IMG/VR virus record: IMGVR_UViG_3300042526_000402
Coordinates: 1-64,000 of that record
Strand: one strand, 5' to 3'
DNA length: 64,000 nucleotides
DNA from: a virus
The notes under the pieces: generated by a model
Told to the model about the DNA's origin: nothing
Databases searched by the model: none
What the model saw: only the letters and a program-made list of their open reading frames with translations
Position numbers and translations under genes: made by a program
Shown here: piece by piece, positions 25,968 through 31,929 of the stretch
How the letters are laid out: every line of letters begins with the position of its first letter
Numbering within the stretch: position 1 is the stretch's first letter

Positions 25968-26909
25968 TTAAGCTAATAAAATTTTTCTTGCTACACCATT
26001 AATTCTAACATTCCATACTCTAGATGAAGTATTTACTTCAGTTGCTACAGAACCTGCATTATAAGTTGTACTACCTATTACAAATTGATTATTTGCAGTA
26101 GCTGTTGCCTCTGCTCCTAAAATAACACTTCCTGAAAAATTTTGAGAATCTGCATAATAACCTACTGCTACATTATAAGCACCTGTTTGACAAAAAGACA
26201 TTGCAAATTTACCAATACCAATATTATTATTACCAGTAGTTAATCTGTAAAATGAATCATTTCCTATAGCAATATTGTTACTTGCTGCTGAAAAACCAGG
26301 TTGTAAGGCACTATAACCAATTGCTATATTTCCAGTTCCTTCATTAAACTGAGCTGCTGAATAACCTATTGCTGTATTACCATTACCTGTACAACGTTCT
26401 AAAGCATTATAACCAATAGCCGTATTAAGAGAACTAACTGTACTATTAGTCATTGCACTATAACCAACAGCTATATTACCACTACCAGTAGTATTTCTAT
26501 CTAATGCTGTACTACCAATAGCTACATTATTAGTACCGGTTGTATTAGATCTTAATGCATTAACACCAAATCCAATATTATCAAAGCCTGTAACATTAGA
26601 ATTTAAAGCATTATATCCAATTGCAATATTGTCATTACCTGTAGTATTGTTTTCAAGAGAATTGCAACCAATTCCTACATTACTTTCTCCAGTTGTAACA
26701 CTAGATAAAGCATCTTCACCAAATGCAATATTACAATTTGTATATGTTGGGGTTATTTGAGATTTTAAATCTCCAAAAGTTACACCTAGTATATTACCTT
26801 GTAAGCTGCTACCTATTGATAAAGGTAACACAGCATTATCTGGTATTGTCGCTATAATATTTTGAGTAGTTATAGGATACCCAAAATTTAATTGTCCTAA
26901 GAAGCTCAT
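25968..26909 (-). CDS. YadA-head-like repeat adhesin, protein B
   Basis: A 313-residue protein with about nine repeats of roughly 23 residues between residues 60 and 270, each with the pattern TTGxxNxAIGYNAL (for example NTTGNDNIAIGYNALNSN). This is the beta-roll repeat of trimeric adhesin heads, here with a longer period than protein A. The N-terminal 55 residues are a probable attachment part and the last 35 form a cap (VWNVRINGVARKILLA). It is probably a homotrimeric spike. Confidence 0.75.
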   Translation of the reverse strand: MSFLGQLNFGYPITTQNIIATIPDNAVLPLSIGSSLQGNILGVTFGDLKSQITPTYTNCNIAFGEDALSSVTTGESNVGIGCNSLENNTTGNDNIAIGYNALNSNVTGFDNIGFGVNALRSNTTGTNNVAIGSTALDRNTTGSGNIAVGYSAMTNSTVSSLNTAIGYNALERCTGNGNTAIGYSAAQFNEGTGNIAIGYSALQPGFSAASNNIAIGNDSFYRLTTGNNNIGIGKFAMSFCQTGAYNVAVGYYADSQNFSGSVILGAEATATANNQFVIGSTTYNAGSVATEVNTSSRVWNVRINGVARKILLA

Positions 26910-26911
26910 AA

Positions 26912-27118
26912 TTAATAAACTATAAATAATTGGCCTGTTGAAGTTCTGTAAAAATCTCCTTTTTTTAAACCACCTGCTAATGCTGCTGTATTATTAGCAT
27001 AAACATTATTGTTTACTTGATTTAGTAAAAAATTAATATGTCCAAATTTTATTAAAGACATTTGACTTTCTGAAGTTAAAAACTCATCTGGAGATTGAGG
27101 TATAAATTGTTGTGGCAT
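26912..27118 (-). CDS. Fibre-operon small protein (68 aa)
   Basis: A 68-residue protein starting MPQQFIPQSPDEFLTSESQM, whose C-terminus AALAGGLKKGDFYRTSTGQL is a short motif (GLxxGDxYRTSxGxL) found in Bacteroidota phage fibre-linked proteins. It is the first gene after a GTATATTA promoter-like motif and is followed by the two YadA-like genes two bases on. Confidence 0.6.
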   Translation of the reverse strand: MPQQFIPQSPDEFLTSESQMSLIKFGHINFLLNQVNNNVYANNTAALAGGLKKGDFYRTSTGQLFIVY

Positions 27119-27139
27119 AATTTCTAAATTTTAAAGGTT

Positions 27140-27160
27140 ACATAATAATATACAAAAAAT
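27140..27160 (-). promoter_or_regulatory. Late promoter-like motif before fibre operon
   Basis: The minus strand reads AATTTTTTGTATATTATTAT, with core GTATATTA (27,153 to 27,146), just after a terminator and 28 bases before the ATG at 27,118. Confidence 0.55.
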
Positions 27161-27166
27161 TTTGCA

Positions 27167-27199
27167 CAAAAAAAAGCCTTTGGAATAATTACCAAAGGC
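27167..27199 (-). terminator. Terminator after accessory cluster
   Basis: GCCTTTGG (27,176-27,183) pairs with CCAAAGGC (27,192-27,199). On the minus strand it is followed by eight T. It ends the 29.6-27.2 kb accessory operon. Confidence 0.85.
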
Positions 27200-27221
27200 T
27201 CAATATAAACAAATAATATTA

Positions 27222-27413
27222 TTACATAAATAATCCTAACAGAAATGCAATAGCTAACATCAACACTAATATACCATTTGCATTTTTAATAGATTCTTCA
27301 TCTTCTTGCCAAACATTATACATTCGGTTAAACTTAGGTTTCCTTATCTTATCTTGTACTTGAAACATTACAAATAATAAAAGTAATGTTAATGTGTAGA
27401 TTGCATATTTCAT
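27222..27413 (-). CDS. Two-helix membrane protein (63 aa)
   Basis: A 63-residue protein with hydrophobic helices at residues 3-18 (YAIYTLTLLLLFVMFQ) and 47-63 (ILVLMLAIAFLLGLFM), separated by a charged loop. It overlaps the DUF3310 gene by four bases. Function unknown; a membrane-located role late in infection is likely. Confidence 0.6.
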   Translation of the reverse strand: MKYAIYTLTLLLLFVMFQVQDKIRKPKFNRMYNVWQEDEESIKNANGILVLMLAIAFLLGLFM

Positions 27414-27751
27414 AAACTATCAATTCTTCTTCGCAAATATACTAAAGCTTTTTCTAAATCTTCTTTTGTTTTTGCAGGATCTTTTTTACCAGCACGAGCA
27501 ATATACTTAATAACATTACCAAGATAAAAGTCTTTGTCCAGATTCCAAGCTTCCAATACATTAAATACCTCATACGCATTCCCAGCTCCACCATAATGTA
27601 TAGGTCTCACAGCATGTAACTTATCACATAGTAAGTTTTTTCCTGTTTGATTTGGTTCATATACGGCACCTACTGTAGGAGTGTTTGCTTCTTTCATTCT
27701 TTCCTTTAGTATTTGGTTTCTTGTATTAATCTTATATTCTTCGTAGTCCAT
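27410..27751 (-). CDS. DUF3310 protein
   Basis: A 113-residue protein whose C-terminal two thirds match DUF3310: PIHYGGAGNAYEVFNVLEAW, then FYLGNVIKYIARAGKK and EDLEKALVYLRRRI. The family includes T7 gp1.7, linked to nucleotide kinase activity. The P-x-HY and KYIxRxGxK motifs are intact. It lies in the accessory operon between the GroES-like and membrane protein genes. A role in nucleotide supply is plausible. Confidence 0.8.
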   Translation of the reverse strand: MDYEEYKINTRNQILKERMKEANTPTVGAVYEPNQTGKNLLCDKLHAVRPIHYGGAGNAYEVFNVLEAWNLDKDFYLGNVIKYIARAGKKDPAKTKEDLEKALVYLRRRIDSL

Positions 27752-27753
27752 AC

Positions 27754-28032
27754 TTAGTATTTAAAAGCAATGTCAAACTCTTTTACTAACAACTTCATCT
27801 CTTCACCTACTATGATTTTCTCAGCAGATTCTAATCCAAAAGCTTGTACATACACTTTGTCACCCACTTGAACTTTTTCTACTTCATCACCCACGGCAAA
27901 TACTTCAAGTTCTGTCCATTTTTTAACAGCATCTTTTTCGCGTTCTGCTTCTTGTGCTGGGCTTAATTCAATGATTGCTTTTTCAATAACCGGTACATTG
28001 ATTAAGATTCTTTTTCCAAATAATTGTTTCAT
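27754..28032 (-). CDS. GroES-like co-chaperonin
   Basis: A 92-residue protein of GroES size. It starts with a first strand GKRILINVPVIE, has the dome-like glycine strand VFAVGDEVEKVQVGDKVYVQ (compare VLAVG ... VKVGD-x-V in GroES) and ends with EEMKLLVKEFDIAFKY, matching the terminal E-x-x-L-x-x-x-E-x-D-I-L-A strand. The region corresponding to the mobile loop (about residues 18-40) is charged and differs from bacterial GroES. Like T4 gp31, it could team with host GroEL to fold the capsid protein. Confidence 0.7.
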   Translation of the reverse strand: MKQLFGKRILINVPVIEKAIIELSPAQEAEREKDAVKKWTELEVFAVGDEVEKVQVGDKVYVQAFGLESAEKIIVGEEMKLLVKEFDIAFKY

Positions 28033-28039
28033 GGTTTTT

Positions 28040-28318
28040 TTATTTAAACGTGATTACTTTTACTACTGCCATTTGTGCACTTACTAATTCTCCTACAGCA
28101 TGATCAAATAGTAAACTTTTAATTGGGTTACCCGTACTAGATGTATAACTGTCTTTAAGAATGTTTGCAATCTCAGCATATAATTCTTTTACTTTAGCTA
28201 CACCAGCATCATTACTTGGGTTGAATTCTATTCCTACTAATTGCTCACCAAATGAAAGCAGCTTAGCTTCATTAACATTAATAATTCCTTCTGGAATACT
28301 TACTACTGTTTCACTCAT
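28040..28318 (-). CDS. Acb2/Tad1-hairpin-like protein (anti-defence candidate)
   Basis: A 92-residue protein. Residues 20-92 show a helical hairpin with the pattern LVGIEFNPSNDAGVAKVKEL (GIxFNPSxxxxVxxVK) and the C-terminal ELVSAQMAVVKVITFK (AQM-x-x-VK-x-x-T). I recognise this layout from the domain shared by anti-CBASS Acb2 and anti-Thoeris Tad1 proteins (DUF7681-type), which bind cyclic nucleotides or gcADPR signals. Assignment is by memory of the pattern, so it is a good candidate rather than a proof. Its neighbours are the GroES-like gene and small host-takeover-type genes. Confidence 0.5.
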   Translation of the reverse strand: MSETVVSIPEGIINVNEAKLLSFGEQLVGIEFNPSNDAGVAKVKELYAEIANILKDSYTSSTGNPIKSLLFDHAVGELVSAQMAVVKVITFK

Positions 28319-28401
28319 TACTTTTTAGATTTGATTATTACTAAATGATGAAGCCATCCCTTTAAGACTTCAATTTTTGCTTTGTTACTTGTTTTGCTCA
28401 T
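28318..28401 (-). CDS. Possible 27-aa peptide
   Basis: A short frame from the ATG at 28,399-28,401 to a TAA whose last position overlaps the ATG of the Acb2-like gene by one base (TAATG). The product is basic and starts MSKTSNKAKIEVLKGWLHHL. The stop-start coupling argues for translation, the size and the overlap with the upstream gene argue against it. Confidence 0.3.
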   Translation of the reverse strand: MSKTSNKAKIEVLKGWLHHLVIIKSKK

Positions 28402-28639
28402 CTGCTTTACTATATGTTAATTTAAATATGTCCGGTTTACATGGATAGAATTCATCATTGATTCCTTTAATAATAAAGTCACTTATGCTTGCTCTCATGT
28501 TACCTTCAAGCGTAAATATAAATAAAAATTCATTATGTAAAAATTCACAGTGTTCTCCTACAAACTCTTGGATCTCTTCATTGTTAGAACCATTCCATTG
28601 TATAGCCTCAATAACTACAGGTTTTTTTATATACCTCAT
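28385..28639 (-). CDS. PGDYG-type phage protein, copy 1
   Basis: An 84-residue protein: YIKKPVVIEAIQWNGSNNEE at the start, LEGNMRASISDFIIKGINDE in the middle and FYPCKPDIFKLTYSKAD near the end. This is a widespread phage family (RKKPVxVEAxQW ... TLEG ... GDyIIxGvxGExYPCKPDIFxxTY). Its biochemical role is unknown. It overlaps the next gene by four bases and has a diverged neighbour of the same type. Confidence 0.75.
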   Translation of the reverse strand: MRYIKKPVVIEAIQWNGSNNEEIQEFVGEHCEFLHNEFLFIFTLEGNMRASISDFIIKGINDEFYPCKPDIFKLTYSKADEQNK

Positions 28640-28905
28640 TTCAACTCAACTCTTTTTACATTTACAAAAGACTCTTCATATTCATCTTGAGTATATACAG
28701 ATATTTCTCCAGAGCTTGATTTCAATATATAATTACCTGGCAACACTTTTTTAGGACCCTGTTTAGCAGCAACAAATAAAGTTAAAACCTTGTTGCTTAT
28801 TACAAACTCAGCACTATGTGCAAACTTAAATACTTCTTCTCTGTCACCTTCAGTATATCTTAAAGCATCATAATACTCAGGTTTCTTCATACATCTTTGA
28901 ATCAT
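28636..28905 (-). CDS. PGDYG-type phage protein, copy 2 (diverged)
   Basis: The start is the ATG at 28,903-28,905, which overlaps the stop of the gene before it in ATGA form; the codon one triplet upstream is GTG and is not needed. The 89-residue product (MKKPEYYDALRY near the start, VLPGNYILKSSSGEISVYTQ in the middle) keeps the N-terminal and PGxYI layout of copy 1 but lacks the CKPDIF motif. It is probably an old tandem duplicate. Confidence 0.6.
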   Translation of the reverse strand: MIQRCMKKPEYYDALRYTEGDREEVFKFAHSAEFVISNKVLTLFVAAKQGPKKVLPGNYILKSSSGEISVYTQDEYEESFVNVKRVELK

Positions 28906-29120
28906 CACGCATCAAATTTATTGTTCATAAAATTTATTGGTAGCTTTTCTTCAGGTTCTATGTCATCATACTCACGTATGAGTAATTCAAACTTAACCTT
29001 TTCTAATAAACCTACTAAAACTGGAATAGCTGCACTATCAACATTTCCAACTTTAACTTCAAAATTATTATTACTAGTTATTACTACTTCAATAATTGTT
29101 ACAGGTTCTCGCTTCTTCAT
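28905..29120 (-). CDS. Unknown acidic protein (71 aa)
   Basis: A 71-residue protein with a beta-alpha-beta look (TIIEVVITSNNNFEVKVGNV, then a helix AAIPVLVGLLEKVKFELL) and an acidic tail. It overlaps the next gene in ATGA form, so it belongs to the accessory operon. No family is recognised. Confidence 0.6.
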   Translation of the reverse strand: MKKREPVTIIEVVITSNNNFEVKVGNVDSAAIPVLVGLLEKVKFELLIREYDDIEPEEKLPINFMNNKFDA

Positions 29121-29141
29121 ATACCAACAAATATATAAAAA

Positions 29142-29585
29142 TTATTTACTAAAGAAACCTTTTTTAGGTTGTTCTTTTTTATCAAACCCTAACTTTGCAA
29201 TAATCTTGTTAGCCTCTTCTTCAGCAAAGGTTACAGCTTCCTCTTCTTTATCCTTGATATTATAGTTATCTAAAAGTATAGCCATGTGCATAGTTTCATG
29301 CATAACAGCTGTACATTTTTCTGTAAGAGAGTATCTACTAAACGTACCAAGATTAATAAACAAGAAAGGTTTGTATGGAGCTTTAGCAGTTAGTTTCTTA
29401 TCCCGCGGATCATAATTATTCCACCCATAGATATATACACCGTTACCAACAGTCTTATCTACTTCTTCTGCCTGAGCATCTTTACGGTTTAACCCGTGCA
29501 TTTCTTCTACTCCATAATAATCAAAAGGTTCTGTTGCATCTTTACCAACAAGGAGAACATATTTCCCCATATCTATCTTTTTCAT
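29142..29585 (-). CDS. Putative zinc metallopeptidase (HExxH)
   Basis: A 147-residue protein with CTAVMHETMHMAILLDNY at about residues 94-112 (HExxH) and, 18-23 residues further, EEEAVTFAEEEANKI, where a glutamate could be the third zinc ligand as in gluzincin-type folds. No signal peptide. The rest (residues 1-90) is beta-like and unassigned. It is the first gene of the minus-strand accessory operon, next to the divergent region. A second small HEITH protein is encoded at 61,959-62,360. Peptidase activity is inferred from the motif only. Confidence 0.55.
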   Translation of the reverse strand: MKKIDMGKYVLLVGKDATEPFDYYGVEEMHGLNRKDAQAEEVDKTVGNGVYIYGWNNYDPRDKKLTAKAPYKPFLFINLGTFSRYSLTEKCTAVMHETMHMAILLDNYNIKDKEEEAVTFAEEEANKIIAKLGFDKKEQPKKGFFSK

Positions 29586-29604
29586 GTAAATAATTTTTGA
29601 TACA

Positions 29605-29612
29605 CAAATTTA
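29605..29612 (-). promoter_or_regulatory. Bacteroidota -7-like element TAAATTTG
   Basis: The minus strand reads TAAATTTG, which fits the Bacteroidota -7 consensus TAnnTTTG, about 20 bases before the start of the first accessory gene at 29,585 and after a terminator. No good TTTG at -33 is seen, so the call is tentative. Confidence 0.3.
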
Positions 29613-29614
29613 AA

Positions 29615-29815
29615 ACAAAAAACCCAGATAGTAATCTCTGGCCAAGAGAACTTTTCTGGGTGTTGCTAACAGTTATACTTTACAGCTTTCCTGCGCAGAG
29701 AAGGCCAGAGAGTAAGCGAGCAGATCTTACGGTATGCCCTCCTGGCACTGAGCCTATAGATACTATCTACAGGGGAGGTATGATAAAGAAAAACCCTGGC
29801 GAACCAGGGCTTGAC
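29615..29815 (-). ncRNA. Structured RNA candidate in divergent region
   Basis: About 200 bases with much higher GC than the genome and several strong helices: CCCAGA/TCTGGG closing 29,622-29,659 with an inner TCTCT/AGAGA; CTCTGGCC (29,636-29,643) able to pair with GGCCAGAG (29,703-29,710); GTAAG/CTTAC; TAGAT/ATCTA inside CCTCC/GGAGG. On the minus strand the proximal hairpin is followed by TTTTTTG and a second hairpin (CCCTGG/CCAGGG, 29,794-29,809) by a T-rich run, so a short RNA on the minus strand ending at about 29,615 is the best reading. Confidence 0.4.
29785..29809 (-). terminator. Terminator in divergent region
   Basis: CCCTGG (29,794-29,799) pairs with CCAGGG (29,804-29,809) across a CGAA loop, followed on the minus strand by TTTTTC and more T. 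It implies minus-strand transcription starting upstream (29.8-30.1 kb). Confidence 0.65.
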
Positions 29816-30071
29816 ATTTTAGGCAAATTTGGAAACAGGCCTATAAGCAAAAACACATACAAATGTAACAACTTTTCCTACACCACATAATTTTTTTAAT
29901 AAATTTTTTGAGTTGCTTATTTAACCCCCCATGTTACCAAGTAGTAACTTACCCCCTGGTAACTTGATTTGGGTATTGGGAAATGTTGTATGTAGGAGAT
30001 GGTGGTGACCCCCCTATTCCAAGCCCCCCGGCCTGCGCCACTAGCCTCCCACCCCCCATGCTTTGAGAGAG
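29816..30071. other. GC-rich divergent intergenic region, possible origin
   Basis: No credible gene is seen. The stretch has C-rich runs on the plus strand (ACCCCCCATG occurs at about 29,924 and again at about 30,051), an inverted repeat GTTACCA (29,934-29,940)/TGGTAAC (29,957-29,963) and locally high GC in an AT-rich genome. It lies exactly where the two opposed gene blocks meet, a place where phages often keep a replication origin or the main control region. Origin function is a guess. Confidence 0.4.
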
Positions 30072-30095
30072 CTAACCCTTGAATCAAGAAATATA
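30072..30095 (+). promoter_or_regulatory. Early promoter-like motif CTAACCCTT, copy 1
   Basis: CTAACCCTT at 30,072-30,080 followed by GAATCAAGAAATATAATA. It is the first of six copies at plus-strand unit starts. An inverted repeat TCAAGAA/TTCTTGA follows. Confidence 0.5.
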
Positions 30096-30122
30096 ATAAA
30101 CTTTTTCTTGACAGAAAAAGAA

Positions 30123-30146
30123 CTAACCCTTATCTAGAACTAAATA
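30123..30146 (+). promoter_or_regulatory. Early promoter-like motif CTAACCCTT, copy 2
   Basis: CTAACCCTT at 30,123-30,131, followed by an A-rich stretch with TAAATATAA, 39 bases before the ATG at 30,162. Confidence 0.6.
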
Positions 30147-30161
30147 TAAAATTTAGAAATC

Positions 30162-30389
30162 ATGGATAAAAAAGACAGGTTGTATACTTTCAGATGCAAA
30201 GTGTGCAAATCACAGCAAGATTGGGGATTCTTATTGATTGTTGTAGGCTTTGAAAATAAAGCCTTTACAATCAACAAGAACTATGCTACAAAGTGTGGTA
30301 TGGTTCTTAATAGAATATATGATGTTACTGCAACCTTGAAAGAGGTTGGCAAGTATACAAATATTGAGAAAATATTGAGAGTGCATTAG
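30162..30389 (+). CDS. Unknown early protein (75 aa)
   Basis: A 75-residue protein with FRCKVCKSQQDWGF near the start (one C-x2-C pair), which may be half of a zinc site with the later Cys at KCGMVL. It is the first plus-strand gene, flanked by a CTAACCCTT motif and a strong terminator, and so forms a single-gene early unit. The stop lies inside the terminator stem. Immediate-early host takeover is a reasonable guess; the family is not recognised. Confidence 0.7.
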   Translation: MDKKDRLYTFRCKVCKSQQDWGFLLIVVGFENKAFTINKNYATKCGMVLNRIYDVTATLKEVGKYTNIEKILRVH

Positions 30390-30404
30390 GCACTCTCTTT
30401 TTTT
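30377..30404 (+). terminator. Terminator after first early gene
   Basis: GAGAGTGC (30,377-30,384) pairs with GCACTCTC (30,390-30,397), followed by seven or more T. Confidence 0.9.
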
Positions 30405-30420
30405 CTTCCCTCTCTTTTCT

Positions 30421-30444
30421 CTAACCCTTAACATATATAAAAAT
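30421..30444 (+). promoter_or_regulatory. Early promoter-like motif CTAACCCTT, copy 3
   Basis: CTAACCCTT at 30,421-30,429 followed by AACATATATAAAAATATA. No gene follows for 420 bases, so this copy most likely drives a non-coding RNA. Confidence 0.6.
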
Positions 30445-30447
30445 ATA

Positions 30448-30797
30448 TACTCTCATCTAAGCAAGATATCATTCACTCAAGTGATATAACTAACTTACTG
30501 AACTGATACGTCATCTGTTGGAGAACAGTGCATCTATTAGACAAGAATAGCTATCATATTAGTTAGCAAAATTGTAATTCAATAGAGAAGAATTGAGTTC
30601 TATAAATCATAGGTTGAGTTACAAGGGTTGCAACCTTGTGAGAGTACTATACTGCTATTGAGTTAACTGAACAAATGATGTTCTCATAGCAGTATTATTA
30701 TGTAACAATCAGAGGCATTCTCCTTAAAGGCTTTGGAGATGTAAGTACCGTAAAAGGAGTTAGCCACTCAATAAGAGAGAACTATAAAGGTTCTCTC
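30448..30797 (+). ncRNA. Structured early RNA A
   Basis: This gene-free stretch lies between a promoter-like motif and a strong terminator. TACTCTCA (30,448-30,455) pairs with TGAGAGTA (30,639-30,646), closing a domain. Inside, ACAAGG (30,621-30,626) and CCTTGT (30,634-30,639) make a hairpin with the seven-base loop GTTGCAA directly against the closing stem. The 5' end (TACTCTCATCTAAGCAAGAT) and the 3' end (AAGGGTTGCAACCTTG then AGAGTACTA) both recur in RNA B at 33,372-33,463. Other internal helices include ATATCA/TGATAT and CTGTT/AACAG. The 3' part to 30,797 contains CTCC/GGAG and the terminator stem. Confidence 0.6.
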
Positions 30798-30805
30798 TTT
30801 TTTTT
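30775..30805 (+). terminator. Terminator of RNA A
   Basis: GAGAGAAC (30,775-30,782) pairs with GTTCTCTC (30,790-30,797), followed by eight T. Confidence 0.9.
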
Positions 30806-30808
30806 CAA

Positions 30809-30832
30809 CTAACCCTTAACTCAATTAAAATA
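30809..30832 (+). promoter_or_regulatory. Early promoter-like motif CTAACCCTT, copy 4
   Basis: CTAACCCTT at 30,809-30,817, followed by AACTCAATTAAAATATTA, 43 bases before the ATG at 30,852 and directly after a terminator. Confidence 0.65.
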
Positions 30833-30851
30833 TTAATTAATACTAACTACC

Positions 30852-31319
30852 ATGACAAAAATTATTAAAGCTGCATTAAGCACTAAATATGCTAATGAGC
30901 AAATTGCAAATCTATTAACAATAATAGAAGCAACTCCTAATCCTGAAACTGCTGTAGAAATTGCATTAGGATTATACTCATTACCAAATCTTGCTCCAAA
31001 AGGTATCTTGGAAAAAGGAAATGAAAAGATTGAAGTGGATTTGTTACGCTATGATATATGGCAAAACACAGTATACTTTCAGCATGAAGTACCTAAAGGA
31101 AAGGCTCTCTATGTACTATTAGAAGATGTAGACTATGTGGATTATGATAATTATAGAAACTATGAAGCTGATTACACAGACCGTAGACAGAATCCTGAAA
31201 AGTATGAATATGTGACAGTGTATTCTACTAAAGAAACCACTATAGCTACTGACTATGTGTATCTTGATAAGTGGGAAACTATGGCAGCATTATGGGAATC
31301 AAAACATAGTCTTGACTAA
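30852..31319 (+). CDS. Unknown early protein (155 aa)
   Basis: A 155-residue acidic protein. The first 60 residues are helical (YANEQIANLLTIIEATPNPE), the rest is Tyr/Asp-rich (DYVDYDNYRNYEADYTDRRQ near residue 100). No domain is recognised. It is a single-gene unit with a CTAACCCTT motif before and a terminator after. The acidic Tyr/Asp-rich surface could mimic DNA or bind a host protein, but that is speculation. Confidence 0.7.
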   Translation: MTKIIKAALSTKYANEQIANLLTIIEATPNPETAVEIALGLYSLPNLAPKGILEKGNEKIEVDLLRYDIWQNTVYFQHEVPKGKALYVLLEDVDYVDYDNYRNYEADYTDRRQNPEKYEYVTVYSTKETTIATDYVYLDKWETMAALWESKHSLD

Positions 31320-31326
31320 AAGGAAT

Positions 31327-31352
31327 GAGAGCTAAGGCTCTCTTCTTTTTTT
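31327..31352 (+). terminator. Terminator after 155-aa early gene
   Basis: GAGAGC (31,327-31,332) pairs with GCTCTC (31,337-31,342), followed by TTCTTTTTTT. Confidence 0.85.
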
Positions 31353-31371
31353 CCCCTTTCCCTCTTTCTTA

Positions 31372-31395
31372 CTAACCCTTAACTTAAATAAAAAT
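31372..31395 (+). promoter_or_regulatory. Early promoter-like motif CTAACCCTT, copy 5
   Basis: CTAACCCTT at 31,372-31,380, followed by AACTTAAATAAAAATAAATT, 52 bases before the ATG at 31,424. Confidence 0.65.
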
Positions 31396-31423
31396 AAATT
31401 ATTAATTATTAAATTTAATTATT

Positions 31424-31840
31424 ATGAAAGCTAAATTAATTGGCAAGAGCAAAAGTGCAAAGAGCAAAACTGGATTATCATTTAGATATGTAATCAGTGG
31501 CACTAAAGAAGAAATTGCTGAGTTGGTAAAAACTGAGAATTTCAAAGAGTATCCTCAATATGAAGAAGCTACAGGTTTACCACTTGTATTCAGAAATGAG
31601 CCATTATTGATGAATCCATGTGATGTAGGCATCAGTAAGAATAACAGGTATTATCTTGATGATACAGATGTTATGGTAGAAATGGCTATGACTGAAAAGA
31701 TGAGTAAGACATCTTCTATATTTGCTGAGAAATTTGCAGAGAAAGCAGTTAGTAAGCTCTCTGCCTTATCAGCATTTATGGATAAGGTAGAAATACCTGA
31801 AACTGAAGAATCTGAGCCTGAGACTAAAGAGAAGAAATAG
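31424..31840 (+). CDS. Unknown early protein (138 aa)
   Basis: A 138-residue protein. The N-terminal half is beta-like and basic (MKAKLIGKSKSAKSKTGLSF, RYVISGTKEE), the second half helical with an acidic C-terminal tail (EIPETEESEPETKEKK). An OB-like N-terminal domain with an acidic tail would suit a single-strand-binding or RNA-polymerase-binding protein, but no motif proves this. It is a single-gene early unit. Confidence 0.65.
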   Translation: MKAKLIGKSKSAKSKTGLSFRYVISGTKEEIAELVKTENFKEYPQYEEATGLPLVFRNEPLLMNPCDVGISKNNRYYLDDTDVMVEMAMTEKMSKTSSIFAEKFAEKAVSKLSALSAFMDKVEIPETEESEPETKEKK

Positions 31841-31847
31841 TCTGTAA

Positions 31848-31890
31848 AGAATATAGTATGTGTAATAGCATACTGTATTCTTTTTCTTTT
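31848..31890 (+). terminator. Terminator after 138-aa early gene
   Basis: AGAATATAGTATG (31,848-31,860) pairs with CATACTGTATTCT (31,869-31,881), one mismatch, followed by TTTTCTTTT. Confidence 0.85.
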
Positions 31891-31902
31891 CCCTCCTTTT
31901 TA

Positions 31903-31926
31903 CTAACCCTTTACTAACATAAAATA
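31903..31926 (+). promoter_or_regulatory. Early promoter-like motif CTAACCCTT, copy 6
   Basis: CTAACCCTT at 31,903-31,911 followed by TACTAACATAAAATAGG. It precedes a 470-base stretch without a convincing gene. Confidence 0.6.
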
Positions 31927-31929
31927 GGA

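Noticed and set aside
25041-26909. Regular short DNA repeats that might suggest a CRISPR array
   Set aside because: The repeats encode beta-roll units in an open frame, differ from copy to copy and have no spacers.
17959-26909. Search for a diversity-generating retroelement acting on fibres
   Set aside because: No reverse transcriptase gene or template/variable repeat pair is seen in the window.
29597-29890. A 97-codon plus-strand frame in the divergent region
   Set aside because: It overlaps strong minus-oriented terminator stems and other RNA helices, and its composition (Pro/Trp/Arg-rich) is unlike neighbouring proteins.
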